Assembly (NCBI GenBank): GCA_963920635.1
Contig: OY987303.1
Span: forward strand, 46,623,223-46,687,222
Length of the DNA stretch: 64,000 nucleotides
Source of the DNA: Pseudeuparius sepicola
Taxonomy: Eukaryota > Arthropoda > Insecta > Coleoptera > Anthribidae
Direction of reading: 5' to 3'
Shown in pieces: positions 1 to 12,626 of this stretch. The notes under the pieces were generated by a model. It ran no database searches, was not told the origin of the DNA, and was given only the letters and a program-made list of their open reading frames with translations. Position numbers and translations under genes: made by a program. Each line of letters opens with the position of its first letter. Position 1 is the stretch's first letter.

Positions 1-2074
1 TAAACCTGATTCACACAATACACCATAATTCGAAATGGGGTTTTTTGACGTCATATTCCAAAATGGCGAAAAAATTCAGAATTGATTCAAAATTAATTTT
101 TAGCTGAAATAAACATAACATTTACAAATGATGCATATTCCAGGACTGTGTTATTAGCAACACAAATTCAGTATATCTTTCAAAATAATTTTCTTTGCCC
201 TCTCTACCAAACATTCAATAATGTCTGTGGCCTACAGACAAAACCAAAGACACACAGACAGGACTTGTGGGAAATCTTTTTAAAATTGAGGCAGGAGAAC
301 TACGTAGTGAAATAATGGTGATGTCTTCGTACCAAAGTTGAATATAATTATTATGATCTAACTTTCCAGGAAAGTTAATTTGATAATAAATATCCAAATA
401 AATAGAAGACTGTTAACGAATAACCAAGAAAATTTATTTGGTTTGCTACTTTGTACAAGGTAGGTATTACATTGTGACCACCATCTATAATTCATATTTT
501 TAGAGATGCAAAAAAATATAGACAGTTTTATGTGAACCAAAAAGACAAGAGCTTTAGAAAATACAGTTTTTTAAATGAAACTCCCTGTATACTTATTACA
601 TTTTGAACTACTCACTATTATGAGTAAAACAATATAAGCGTTGATTGACGTATTAATAAAGATTCACGGCTGTCACGCCTGACACTTTTTCAACTCACCA
701 TGCGTTTTCCGGAGACAAAATACAATGCAAAACACATTGTTAGCCATCAGAGCAATCTGTTTTCCAGGACATGAAGCTATAGCCGTGAGAAGTCTTTATA
801 AATACGTCAGTGTCAACGATATAAGCCTTTTTTCCCTTTGCAATATTAGGCCTGCATTTTTTATTAAGGGCATCATGTTCTATGTAAGACTTGTTGAGCT
901 TTTGTGATATTTAATTTTGGTTACAATTTTTTTATGCAATAATGTGTGCAATTTTAATGATCAATCTATGAAATTAAAAAAGGCCTTTTTAAGATAACCA
1001 CAAATTTTATTAAATGGATATTACACATTTCATGTGTCCAATTATTTTAAGATATTTTGATATTTTAAAAATGAGCAGAATGTTTTATTTAAAAAACGCA
1101 TACTTTTTTTATATTACCTTTGTTACCTGAGAAAGTTAAAGAATGACAGAGGGTCATTTATAATTAATCAGCCCATACTGATTCTACTATAACTTTCTGT
1201 CACTTATTGAATTTAAAATCATAAAAGGATATCATAGGGGGTCAACATTAATAAAAATAATTACTTACAAATTTTACATTATCCAATCCATGAGAAACGG
1301 TCTTTCGAATTTACAGCTGTACAATATTATGTTCATAGATACATTACAGTGCCGTTTACCATTTACAGATACAGGAATTTATGAAAGGTATGTCACTGTA
1401 GAGAGTGTCCCACCCAAAACTTATCTGATTTAATGGAATAAACCAGGCTACTACCACTGATATCACTAATTTATTATCACAAGTTGTACTACTGTGCAAA
1501 TGCCACAGAAACTATCATAATGTTGACATTCTTGTTGCTTCTCTGAATATAAACTTTTTGGAAGGAAATATCGGGTTAGAGCGATATTTATAGGGATGAC
1601 AATTTTTAGGCAGAACACTCTGTACATATTTCTGTACAAACGCGGAGTATCTTCAGACATTCATAGGCAATAACAATTGTATTTATTCATTTTTTGGGTT
1701 TATCACTGTCTATAGTTCCTAAATGGTTCACTATAGTTGGTTCTTGTATCGACTTACTACTAATGTAAGTCTAAAAATTCCTCTGCATTTCTGTCGTTTC
1801 AAATAATAAGTATAAATTTAATGAGCACCTGATTTTATAGTGATTAATAATACTTCTAGGTAGCGAAATATTAAATCTAGTTAATGCCAATTTACTAATC
1901 TTTTACAAAATCATCTTATATTGCCACAAGACACCTGGATAAGAGAATTCGATCACTGAGCAAAATATCTGGTCAATGGTCAACTGTTTGGAAGTTTGTA
2001 ACCAATCTGATATTTATTTCATTTCACAGAAGGAAAATATTCTAACATGACTTAGTGTGCTTGCTTTCTACCAT
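1..2074. other. No gene recognised; AT-rich intergenic DNA
   Basis: All open frames here are about 60 codons, AT-driven and without a recognisable domain or splice-linked partner. I see no RNA gene and no complete mobile element. It lies downstream of the 3' end of the minus-strand SPT20-like gene and left of the first foldback element. Confidence 0.5.
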
Positions 2075-2399
2075 TGACTACGTTTATCTCGTGACAACTC
2101 GATCGGATTGAAATGGATCCAATTGAGTTATGTCAAATTTTTTTATAATTCTACGTTTACATCGTCAGTATTGAATCCTACGGTTTTCAATCCTCTATAG
2201 GGACATTAACTTATTATACTTATTCCACAGTAGGTTGGTGCACATTCTGGCCAACTTCTGTTTGGAAATAGCGGCTTGACTTGAAGTTTTAAATATGATT
2301 TAATTTCAATTTGTAGGGTTTGCGCCGTCTATTTGAGTCCGCTCCAGTAAATTCAAACCTATCTCAATCGGATCGAATGCGTCGAGATAAACGTAGTCA
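2075..2399. repeat. Small foldback/MITE-like element, 325 bp
   Basis: The ends are a perfect 17-bp inverted repeat, TGACTACGTTTATCTCG at the left and its complement at the right. The pairing continues imperfectly inward through a CGATCGGATTGA-like segment. There is no coding potential. I could not define a clean target-site duplication, so the superfamily is open. Confidence 0.6.
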
Positions 2400-3694
2400 T
2401 TTATTTAAAAGCTTTTCCTAAGGTAGACTAGGCACAAGGGTAAGCTTATATAACTATACTTTTATAATTTTAATAAATAATAAATAAAACTAAATAATGT
2501 GATATAATATATACAAGTCTCATTTTACGGAAAGTAAATTCAGAAACAATCACAAAAACATTAAGGTTGGTATTTGAGCAAATGTTGTCCTACTTAGATA
2601 ACGAGAAGTTCGATAAAAAAGATTATTAATTAAATTCCAATTATATAAAAAATACTATTTATGCCAAAAAATTATTGTTCAAGTTGTTAAAAGGTGAATA
2701 TAATAATAAAATAATGATACAGCCAATGCTTGTTTTCCATTCCAATATTTCACTCAACGATCCAATAGGAATTATAGAAAATGAAACCATACTTTACAAC
2801 AAAATTTAAAAAAAGACTAGTTACAAATAAAATATAATTAATAAGTTTATGTTTTTATTAAATTATCTGATACTTCCCAAGATGCCATACAATTTCTATC
2901 AGTTTGTGCAAAGTCTTATATATTTTGCATTATTTGAAGTCCTGATATGTGGCATCTGATTACAAAACACAGATCCATACGATGTTATGACAGACAACCC
3001 CATGGAAGGTGATTTGAATATTTCAAAAGACACAGTTTGCGCACCAATATCATCCCAATTTTAAACATTTGGAACATCTCACATGGTTTCATTTTGACGG
3101 TTTATTTCTGTTTCAATTAAATACCATATTTGATGCTATTGCGTGAGTAAAATAAACAAAAGTTCTTTTATCCACAAAATTTTTCACCAAAATTAATAAA
3201 ATTTATATCTGGAACTACTCTCACAGACAACCTTCTACAATGTATGTATGAATAATTAATATTAACAGGGTTGGAATCAATTAACCCTATCAGTTAATTA
3301 TGTTTTTGAACTAAAATTAATCGCTGCTTAAAAATATGTTTTAATTGGTAAATAAAATTGAGGTAATATTGTGATTTCTACTTTTGACCACAGGCAGTAA
3401 TGAATATATCCCAACGAAAGGTCGGCCATATTGGGCGCTCACGTCATTGGCTGTCAAATGCACGAGGGCCGTGGTTGGCCATTGTTAAATGTCATTTTGT
3501 GTTGCCACCACAAATTTCGCTTTGCCCCTAGAATACACTCTAAATCCTCTAGAATGCACACGATATGGTGGCTATCCAGGCAGGCGCCAGCGCCCTCTGC
3601 TGGATGGCTTCAAATTGGTGGAGGGACTAGGCCCCAATGGCAGTCTAGTTTATTTTACAAGGGCCGTTGACGGCACTGATTTGTAAACACCACC
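2400..3694. other. No gene recognised
   Basis: AT-rich non-coding DNA up to about 3.4 kb, then a moderately GC-richer stretch (about 3430-3680) directly left of the TIR of the next element. Short open frames occur there but show no domain. I cannot say whether the GC-richer stretch is host DNA or part of another repeat. Confidence 0.4.
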
Positions 3695-4555
3695 ATATCG
3701 CACATCCGGTGCAACAACGACGTAAATGCAAAAAGCCTACAAAATATACTAATACCGTCAAAACTTTCAAAAAAGATTGTTACACTTGGTGGAACAACGA
3801 CGCTGATCTAGTTACAATAGTTATTCCTAGATGGCGCCAAAGTCGTAGATCTGGCGGGAAATGTGTGCCTCGTAGGCTTAATAACGGCCTATTGGTCAGT
3901 TGTGCGCGGTCGTTCGTGGAGTGTCAGTGCTAAATCGACGCAAATGTACAATTATGTCATTGTTTCTTAAATTTTGTTCATCTACATAGTAGAACAATGT
4001 CAAAAGTGTTGCAATTGCGTCATTGTTTCCGAAATTTTGTAACAAAACAACGACGTAAATACTATTATTCTGACTTGTGAAAATACTACTTCTGACTTGT
4101 GAAAATACTACTATGTATGTATGGCATCAATAAATTATAATATAATATTATGGCGTTGTTTCTCCAAATGCACTAATCCTTATAATAGAACAATGCCCTA
4201 ATTTACAATTGTGTCAATATTTTCCAAATTTTATCATAAACATACAAATATGTCAGTGTTTCCCGATCTAAATTGATGCGAATAGTATAGAGGGAAGGAC
4301 TTAGATGTTAAAATCGTGTATTATTCCGTACTATTTCGATAAAAATTACTGAACAATAATGCAAATTTACACTTATGCCATTACTAAGTATAATTTTAAA
4401 TAATTTTATATATCTTAATAACAGAATATTTACGGAAATGTAATAATGTAGTTTATCGGAATAATAACATTACTCTAGGAATGCGTCAGTGTTATAACTG
4501 TTTCCCGTAATTTTAGCGTGTTCGATATTGAAGAGATTAACTCATTCAGATCGTC

Positions 4556-7500
4556 ATGGAAGGTCGTGCGTTTCGGATAATGATGTTAGGAAGAGAGGAA
4601 GTAGCTTCTCCACTGTACAGCTGTTGGCCACAGAATCAACAATATTTATCTGAAAAACATGAGTCTGGTGACAATGCTGGTGTGGATAAAACTACTAATT
4701 GTACCGATATGAAACTTGATGTTCCGCAAGGAGGTACTAAATAATTCACACATTTTCCTCGGAAATTATTACTTTTAATTTTGACTTTTCATAGATCAAC
4801 AGAATCAAAAAGATATTTCTGAGGTACATGAATCAAGCGACAATGTATGTTTGGATGTAACTACATGTTATGCTGGCATTAAACCTGATATTCTTCAAAA
4901 AGGTATGAAATATCGTATGATTACACCTAGATCTTTCTTTGAAAACAATTATTTGTATTTACTAATTATTAAGTTTGAATTTTTAGATAAAAAAAATGAG
5001 CAAACAAATATATCTGAGGTACCTGTATCTAACGGTAACGCAGGTTTAAATGAGGTACATGAATCAGGCGACAATGTAGGTTTGGATGAAACTACATGTT
5101 ATGCTGGCATTAAACCTGATATTCTTCAAGAAGGTATGAAATATCGTATGATTACAACTAGATCTTTCTTTGAAAACAATTATTTGTATTTACTAATTAT
5201 TAAGTTTGAATTTTTAGATAAAAAAAAATGAGCAAACAAATATATCTGAGGTACCTGTATCTAACGGTAACGCAGGTTTAAATGAAACTGCAAGTGATAC
5301 TAGCATGAAACCTCTTTATGTTCTTCAGGAAGGTATCTCCTTGGCAATGATTACTTGAATGTACTAAATACTAAATGTATCTTCTGTTTTAGCTGAAGGG
5401 GACCAACAAAATAGTTATCAGTTAGATACATCCACTGACAGTGAACCTTTTTCTGCAGATGACAGTGCTGATGACTATAAACCAATTAAAGTCAATAAAT
5501 ACAAACGTTCTTTATCTTCGTCTTCAAGTGGGTCCTCTTCTAGTGAATCATCTTCAAGTAGCTCTACTTCAAGTAATGCGTCTTCTAGTAGCTCTACTTC
5601 AAGTAATGCGTCTTCTAGTAGACCATGTATAGGAAATGAACCTTCTACAGGGTACAGTCTTTTAATCAAAACGATGTGAACTCTCCAAAGAAAAAGGGTA
5701 AGAAAAGGCGAAGAAATGAAGATCAGTGGAAAAAGAATAAAGCAAAAATTTTGAAAAATTCTGGGAAGGAGTATGTGTCCCGAACGGGCAAGACTGTTGG
5801 GGCCAGAAATATGAAACCACCATGCACCAGTAAATGCAGGCTAGCTTGTCCAACCAAATTCACAAATGAGAAGAGACTTAGAATATTTACAGACGATTGG
5901 GCATTAAAAACGCTGCAAAGACAACGATATTTTTTAAGTTCTTGCATCTCTCCTTTAGAGGTTCCTTATCGGCGCCTAAAAACTGATGCGACAAAGGTCA
6001 GAAAACCCAACTGCTCTTTCTCCTTAACAAGTGAGGGTAAAAACATCAGAGTGTGTAAAACATTCTTAATAAACACGTTGGGCATAGCTGAGAGAACCCT
6101 TCGTACAGTAATTGCAGCAAAAATGACTGACACTGGTTTTACGCCTATTGACAACCGTGGAAAACACCAGCAACAGCGCAAGATGAAACCTGAAGTATTA
6201 GAATCTGTACGCTTACATATAGATAGCATACCCCGAATTGAGAGCCATTATGTCCGGGCTAACACAAACCGTGAATTTATAGATGGTGGCCTTACAATCG
6301 CAGAAATGCATCGCCATTACAAATCACTTCGTGAATCAATAAATAAAGAAATTGCTACATACGATACATATTCTCGAATATTTAATACCCAATTTAATAT
6401 TTCTTTTTTTTTTTTGCCTAAAAAGGACATGTGTGACCTATGCGAGTCTTATAAAAACGCTACTGGAGAGGAAAAATTGAAGATAGAAAAACAGTACATG
6501 GAACATCAAAAACAAAAAGACCTTAGCAGAAAAGAAAAGGCAGCCGATATTCAAATGTGTATGGAGCCTGAAAGTAACACCATTGTTGCTATTTACGATT
6601 TGCAGGCCGTGATGCCTGTGCCAATTGGGGAATCATCAGCCTTCTTTTATAAGTCAAAACTTAATTGCTTAAATTTTACAGTGAGTAAACCTATAACCTA
6701 TATCACAATGTTATTTATTACTGTTTTTGATTTCGTGATATTTACTTTTACTGAATTTTAGATATCAGATATAAAGAATAAAGCTACAACCTGTTACTTT
6801 TGGCACGAGGGACTGGGGAACCGAGGGGCGAACGAAATAGGCTCCTGTATTCTAAAGTTCCTGCAAAAAATTGCCGAAGATCATCCTAATTCTGACATGG
6901 TTTTCTATACAGACAATTGTTGCGGTCAACAAAAAAATCGGTAATTATTGATTTGCATGTATATTAATTTTACCTTACATACTGATTTTATTTTAGCTTC
7001 ATTCTCTCCATGTATTATTATGCGATTACGGAATTAGCAATAAAATCTGTGACCCATAAGTTTCTGATTCGCGGCCATACCCAGAATGAGGGTGATAGTG
7101 CTCATTCTGTAATTGAAAAGTCAATTAAAAGAGCAAAGAAATCTGGTCCCATTTATGTGCCCGATCAATATGTACAAATAATCAGAAATGCGAAAAAAAC
7201 TGGAAATCCGTTTATTGTCCACGAGTTAAATTATGAGGACTTCTGCGATTTAAAGGCTCTTGCGGATGAGATAGGACTGAATACTGCAAAAGATGTTAAT
7301 GGGCAAGTAATTAAACTATCTGAAATGAAAATGGTACGATTCACAAAGGGCAGCAGTACCTACTCGTATAAAACTTCATTCGATGAAGATTTTATCGAGG
7401 TGAACATTAACAACAAAGTTAGACGATCCATGAGCAAAAAAAAGCTAGGTGAGGTGAAATTGAAACGAGCCTACAATTCAAAAATATGTATTACTGGTTG

Positions 7501-7582
7501 TAAGAAAGATGATTTGTTGCATTTGCTTAAAACGAACATTGTACCAAGGTATTACGAAACTTTTTACAGTTCCCTCTTTTAA
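4556..7582 (+). CDS. Spliced DDE-like transposase of unrecognised family
   Basis: Exons I can join are 4556-4733, 4795-4902, 4987-5133, 5218-5332, 5393-6680, 6762-6940 and 6997-7582, all with GT-AG introns of 56-84 bp. The order of regions is an N-terminal repeat segment, a serine-rich low-complexity stretch (about 5515-5630), a Lys/Arg-rich basic segment (from about 5676), a Cys pair (CDLCESY), and a catalytic-looking core. The core has IYDLQ (Asp codon 6597), YTDNCCGQQKNR (Asp codon 6912, 77 residues later) and RGHTQNEGDS (Glu codon 7088, 39 residues later), which fits a D-D-E triad. An AATAAA lies at 7655-7660. Two problems are visible: exon 4 has one extra A in an A-run, giving an immediate stop, and the serine-rich frame and main frame differ by one base near 5640-5670. 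The copy may be decayed or skip exon 4. The triad is inference. Confidence 0.65.
4820..5284 (+). repeat. Tandem 231-bp exon-plus-intron duplication inside the transposase gene
   Basis: The block containing exon 2 and its intron is repeated 231 bp downstream as exon 3 and its intron, and the start of exon 4 repeats the start of exon 3. The two introns (4903-4986 and 5134-5217) differ by about one base. Each exon ends in phase 1, so inclusion or skipping of a unit keeps the frame. Both copies encode the CYAGIKPDILQ motif. The third unit carries nine A instead of eight after the acceptor, which breaks the frame. Confidence 0.85.
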
Positions 7583-8064
7583 AGAAAAATTATAATTACA
7601 ATAGGAAAGTGTTTAAACTCTTAAAACTGTTTTAGTTAGTAACATTTGTTAAGTAATAAATAACTTCATTACTTTTTCAGTATTTTTTTAGTTTTATTTT
7701 AGTCCTCAACTACTAATAATAATTATGGCGGGTAAATTGAAAAATTTAGTAGAACAATGACGCAATTGTGGGCAATTTTCTATTTTGTTTCCTTTTCTTA
7801 ACATATAGATGATCAGACTCATAAATTTTATTTTGACCCAAAATAGCTAATGGATTATAAAAACTATTTCCATTAAAAAAAAGAATATTTTATTTAAACC
7901 AACGCGATACTTAACTTTATATTTTTTAAATATCTTTAAACGTCTGTCCTGTAAAATTGCATTATTTACACTTGCGTCAATGTTGCACCGGATGTGCGAT
8001 ATGTGGCAAACGTGCATTGAAGTTTGATAAGTATGACATGGGAGAAATGAACAACATAAGTTGG

Positions 8065-8220
8065 AACATGTTTGCATGTTTTTATAAAAGATTTAAAGAT
8101 TCTGCAACAATGGTGTTTTTTACATTAAACGAGCCTGTTAACTTTTTTCGTTGTGTGGTATGAGTGGCGATCACTTGAAACAGGGCTATGCACAGGTCTT
8201 TAATATAGTGTTGGTCCAGG
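8065..8220 (+). repeat. Partial copy of an interspersed repeat (family also at 32.8 and 59.2 kb)
   Basis: This segment matches the right-hand ends of the elements at 32785-33009 and 59227-60080, including the shared terminal words ATGCACAGGTCTTTAATATA and GTGTTGGTCCAG. Only the right end is present here. It abuts the right TIR of the 4.3 kb transposon. Confidence 0.7.
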
Positions 8221-8555
8221 GCTGACTGATATATCTGCCAGACAGAAATTTTGCATACAGGCTACTGACTGGTATGTCTGATACCATGCTAAACATACCC
8301 TATATATATATCAGTCGAACATTAAAAAGTGACTTGCCATATGGATTGGCAGATACATCCGAGAGCAGCCAAGTCCAGCTGATGGTCAGTAGAGGTAGTG
8401 TGCCGGACCTTTATATTTAGTTAGTGGTCAAGGAATGACAAAGTTCCCTGCGTTTTCGACATTTCTGCAATTAAGGCTACAGTTCATGAGATTTTGTACT
8501 GTCTCTATTATACGGAATTATTTTCATGCCGTATGCATATCATGTGGCAGGTATA

Positions 8556-9047
8556 CAGTGACCGGCAGAAAGTTGGACGCAAATGGAAAACTTTTTTATT
8601 ATTAATTTCTCAGAAAATTTTATTCTTGATAAAAGTTGGTGCATCATTTCAAACTCAAAACGCACATGTCAAAATTTAAATATCTCTTTTTGGATACGAG
8701 GTAAATTCATAAATGTCAAAATAACTCAAGAGTAAACTTCCCTTATTTTTTAAAATACGGTAACAAGTTACTTACAAAAGTTATTTGGAATCAAAGGTGG
8801 ATGTCAGATTTAAAGTCACTCCCACCTAGTCAAAAAAAAAAAAGAAATTTAACTTTTTTGTATTTTTTTTTCGGCCACCCTGTGTATTACAAAAAAACAA
8901 AATACCGCAAGCGCAACTTATCATCGGATAACACACAAATTTGCTACTAAACTTCAATTTTGTTCGATTAGCAGCTAGAAATTTAAAGTAATTGAAATCA
9001 GAGTTTAAAAATATTACATTTTGTGTCCAACTTTCTGCTGGTCCCTG
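8556..9047. mobile_element. TA-flanked long-inverted-repeat MITE, 492 bp
   Basis: Both ends read CAGNGACCNGCAGAAAGTTG inward and are flanked by TA (8554-8555 and 9048-9049), as expected for Tc1/mariner-type insertion. The arms pair imperfectly for much of the length. The related, larger element at 25712-26628 shares the GCCAGAAAGTTGGA-type end. No open frame of note. Confidence 0.75.
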
Positions 9048-9740
9048 TATATGACATGCGTCTAGCCGGCTCTAAAAAGTGCCGTCTAACCTGGCTCAGA
9101 ATGCATTAAATTCTGTTCTGAAAGGGTTAAAGGAGATGGAGATCATAGACATATAATTCAGATCAACTATGTTGCCAAGTGTACCTTATTTCCAAATCAG
9201 TGACATCAGAGGTGTTCAAACAGTAAAACACTAAAATCTTTTAAACTAAAGCGAAGAAAATATATCAAAGCGCCAGGGCCGTGCAAAGCTTGACACCCGT
9301 GGAACAGCCCAAATAAAAAAATACCCCTCTGTTCTCCTCGATAATTAGCCGAGTGCATATTCTGATTCGTCTCTTTTCTGGGACCCTTTTTACCGCTTAC
9401 CTCAATGAATAAAACACCCCAAGAAGGAGTCAATGCTTTATGGACATTATAAAATACGCGAGATGGAAATCACTCCGTGTAGGAAGTTCCTACTAGGAAC
9501 CAAGTTTTGACACAAGACTTAAATATGTAACACAATGGTGGGGCCAGTATGTGATGCTTCGATACTTTTTCCAGTTATTATGCTTAACTGTGCGGTTTGT
9601 GGCAGTTCCCTGGCTGCCATAACTAAAATGGTTGTGGTAAGTAATTTTGTAATTTAAATTAACTTTTGAGGCCATGCACCAAAGTGGCATAGGCGTTTGT
9701 GTAAATACCTGATTCTTCATAACGTGACTTATAATTTTTG

Positions 9741-10216
9741 CTAAGGAATCAATTAATCACCGAAGCAATCAATAATTGATCACGGAGTATTATAACGATA
9801 CCACTCCCGAAGATGCGGGTCAAAACCGAAAACATTGGTAGAAAAAAAAAAGAGTAATATACAGAACTGTTTCGGGACAGTGATCCCTCATCAGTATGGC
9901 TCACCCGACTATCAAGTGGTATAGACAAACGTGCCTAATCAATGAATTTACTAAGGAATCAATTAATCACCAAAGCAATCAATTGATCATGGAGTATTAT
10001 AATGGTGGCTTTGTGCCGCACCTTCGGGTGTGCTATCCTTATAAGTTATAATACTCCATGATCAATTGATTGCTTCGGTGATTAATTGATTCCTTAGTAA
10101 ATTCATCACTTAGGCACGTTTGTGTATACCACTTGATAGTCGGGTGAGCCATACTGATGAGGGATCCCCGTCCCGAAACAGTACTGTATATGGTCGACTA
10201 TTACTCTTTTTCTTCT
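9741..10216. repeat. Foldback element with a third, direct partial arm
   Basis: Arms at about 9840-9997 and 10048-10216 pair over about 150 bp, sharing TCCCTCATCAGTATGGCTCA and AAGGAATCAATTAATCACC words. The loop is about 50 bp, around 10000-10047. A further direct partial copy of the inner arm lies at 9741-9800. There is no coding content. Confidence 0.75.
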
Positions 10217-10549
10217 TATAATTTTTGGCCTGTATTGTAGGTAGGTACTGATTTTACGGAAAATCAGGGGTTCTGCCTCGATTAGTTTATTGAAACAACT
10301 CAAAGATACACGCCACTGTGAAACCGAAAACGGCATTCCGCCATATGCAGGAACTATACCGGTCGCACGTGAATCCCAAACATGATCCTTCCTGGAGTCC
10401 TTTATTCATTGGCTTACCTACTAGAAAAACTTTAATGAGATCAAGAGTACAAACTTTTTAAGTAGAAACGTCGACAAAAAAAAACAGTATCGATATGTCA
10501 GTGGCATTCCAAGAACCTTAGTAAGAGAAGAAAAAATAATTTTTACTAA

Positions 10550-11067
10550 AGGCCGCAATACAGCTGGCAATTTTTGTTGCCGGCAATAAAAATTGCTGCA
10601 ATTTTTATTGCGTGCATGCACCCAATGTCATTCTTAATCAGCTGTCTGCAATTTTTCTTGCGGGAACAAAAATGCTGCATGCGGCATTTTTATTGCCATC
10701 AATTGCAACGCAATTCTAGAGATTTTTTGGGTATAAATCAATTACCAATGTTTTCATAAAATCTCTAGGAGCGTGGAATTGGCAAATGGAGGTGAACTTT
10801 ATATGAACCTGTGTGTCTGTGTGTGTGTCTTGATTTGATTAAGAAACTTTTTTCATTGTTGTTTTAAGTGCACACACTCTGCTCTGCTGTCAGAATAAAT
10901 GTGTCTCCTAAAATTAGATATATTGGCTACACTTCCTTGCAAGACAAGTTGCACTCATAGATTGCTGGGTGCAAAACAATTTCGTTTTTGCAATAAAAAT
11001 TGCATTCAAAAAAGATTGGAGCACTTTTTATTGTCGGCAACGAAAATTGCCAGCTGTGAAGCGGCCT
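10550..11067. mobile_element. Harbinger-like MITE with TAA target duplication, 518 bp
   Basis: The ends AGGCCGCAATACAGCTGGCA and the complement of the right end, AGGCCGCTTCACAGCTGGCA, are inverted and differ at three positions. TAA occurs on both sides (10547-10549 and 11068-11070), fitting the 3-bp TWA duplication of PIF/Harbinger elements. The interior is rich in the palindromic word GGCAATAAAAATTGC. It is non-coding. Confidence 0.8.
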
Positions 11068-11069
11068 TA

Positions 11070-11570
11070 AGCCCTGTTTAGAGTCGGCAATTTTTATTGC
11101 CGGCAATAAAAATTGCTGACATTTTTGTTGTGCGCACGCGCATTAACTCCGTTTTGAATCATCTGTGGCAAGTTTTATTGCATTGCAAAGAGTAGCTCCA
11201 GACCTATTTTTATTGCAATTGCAATTCTAGTATTTTTTAGAGATTTTTGTGCTAACAACCTTAATAATAAAAAAACACTACATAAAACTTCCTTTTCTAT
11301 GTTGCTATTAGGATCTTTCTATGTTATTATTAGAATCTTTGGTAAAATTAATATAACCCGAAACACTACGGATACAGTCTACACACCGCAAAAACTTCAA
11401 ATATTTTATTTACTAAATATTTGGTTGACAGTATTCACCAAAAAATAGAATTGCATTAGATAAATTGCCAACTGTAAACAGATACCACCTTTGCAACAAA
11501 CATTGCGTGCAACAAAAATGTCAGCAATTTTTATTGCCAGCAATAAAAATCGCCGACTCTAAACAGGGCT
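11070..11570. mobile_element. Second Harbinger-like MITE directly abutting the first
   Basis: The TIRs read AGCCCTGTTTAGAGTCGGCA (left) and, as the complement of the right end, AGCCCTGTTTAGAGTCGGCG. Internal GGCAATAAAAATTGC-type words match the neighbouring MITE, so the two belong to related families. The left TIR begins inside the TAA that is the right-hand target duplication of the first MITE. The right flank is TTG rather than TTA, one mismatch to a 3-bp duplication. Confidence 0.75.
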
Positions 11571-12485
11571 TTGAAAATCACAATCATCTACTAGACAATT
11601 TTTGTTAGTAGACAAAGCTAAACATAGCCTGTCAGAAGCATTGTTGAAATTTCTGCGAGTGACTCCAAATATTTTGCTTAAAATTTTATATAGAAACTAA
11701 TAACTAAATTAAAATACCTACACCTCAACTTAATATCTAAAACCTTTTTAAGACGCATTACAATTCATCTGTTTTAATTTGTTTTCGTTTCAAAATTAAA
11801 GTTTGATAGTTGGAGTCCTAGGATTTTTGGTGGACGGTTTCAACAATGTTTTAGAATGTCTCCTTTAATCTATTATAGCACAGACTAACGAGTAATAAAG
11901 CTATTTATTCTGTGATTATAGTAAATATTTACTATACAGCTGCTAGACCATGTCTTTGAACTAGGAATCTAGTTAGAATAATCTGATACTTTTCTGCCTT
12001 GAAGCCTGTGCAAAGTAATCAATAAGTAGAATCACAATAAAGATAAAACCGTAAAAACCAAAATTTGACATTCAAAGTTAAGTCAAGGTTGGTAATATTG
12101 ACCCCCAAATTTCAGCTCATGGTCTCTAATTAGCAGTTTCGCAGTACCAATTATTATTATTCATTATTTATTTTAATGCATTGGAATTTTCTTATATTAA
12201 TGCTAACATAACCTTTTTCTTTATTTGTCTGTGATGTCTACAATGAAGACAATAGATATTATTATCTAATATATCCATTCATCATTTCAGAAAGAGAGGT
12301 ACCTAAAAGAGGTATGAATGTAGCAAATTAGAAATTATCAGGGCATTGGCTTACGTAGGTATTTATATAATCCTTTTTTAAAGAAGCTAAACCATCGCAG
12401 TAATCTATGATAATATCGTATACGAGTCTGTGTGACCAGTGTCATTTAATAAATGAAAATCCTTTTAAACAACTAATTATCACAG
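11571..12485. other. No gene recognised; downstream flank of the SPT20-like gene
   Basis: AT-rich DNA with no recognisable domain, RNA gene or complete repeat on either strand. It lies beyond the presumed polyadenylation site of the minus-strand gene. Confidence 0.5.
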
Positions 12486-12491
12486 TTTATT
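12486..12491 (-). terminator. Candidate polyadenylation signal of the SPT20-like gene
   Basis: TTTATT on the plus strand reads AATAAA on the minus strand, 136 bp downstream of the stop codon at 12627-12629. That is a reasonable 3' UTR length. Not tested against transcripts. Confidence 0.45.
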
Positions 12492-12626
12492 TTAAATTAC
12501 TCTAAAAAATCAATTAAAACGTTACGCTTACTCACATGCAATCCTTACAAATTAAAAAGGTATTAAGCTATGCTGCGGTTGCGGCGAAGGGGTGGCAGCC
12601 GGCGCCGGCACCAGAGGCACCAACCG

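Larger units (their letters stand above)
3695..8002 (+). mobile_element. 4.3 kb TIR DNA transposon carrying a multi-exon DDE-like gene
   Basis: The left end (from 3695) and the complement of the right end (to 8002) share the 22-bp core ATATCGCACATCCGGTGCAACA, followed by a diverged GACGYAARTG-like continuation. Variants of the AACGACGTAAAT motif recur in both subterminal regions (for example near 3716, 3790, 4060 and 7750), as in many cut-and-paste transposons. The flanks read CCATA and TATGTGG, so a TA target duplication is possible but not proven. The spliced gene at 4556-7582 lies fully inside and ends about 420 bp from the right TIR. I do not recognise the superfamily. Confidence 0.7.

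Noticed and set aside
5475..5669. Minus-strand Leu/Glu-rich frame opposite the serine-rich exon
   Set aside because: It is the complement of a TCT/AGT-rich low-complexity stretch, not a gene.
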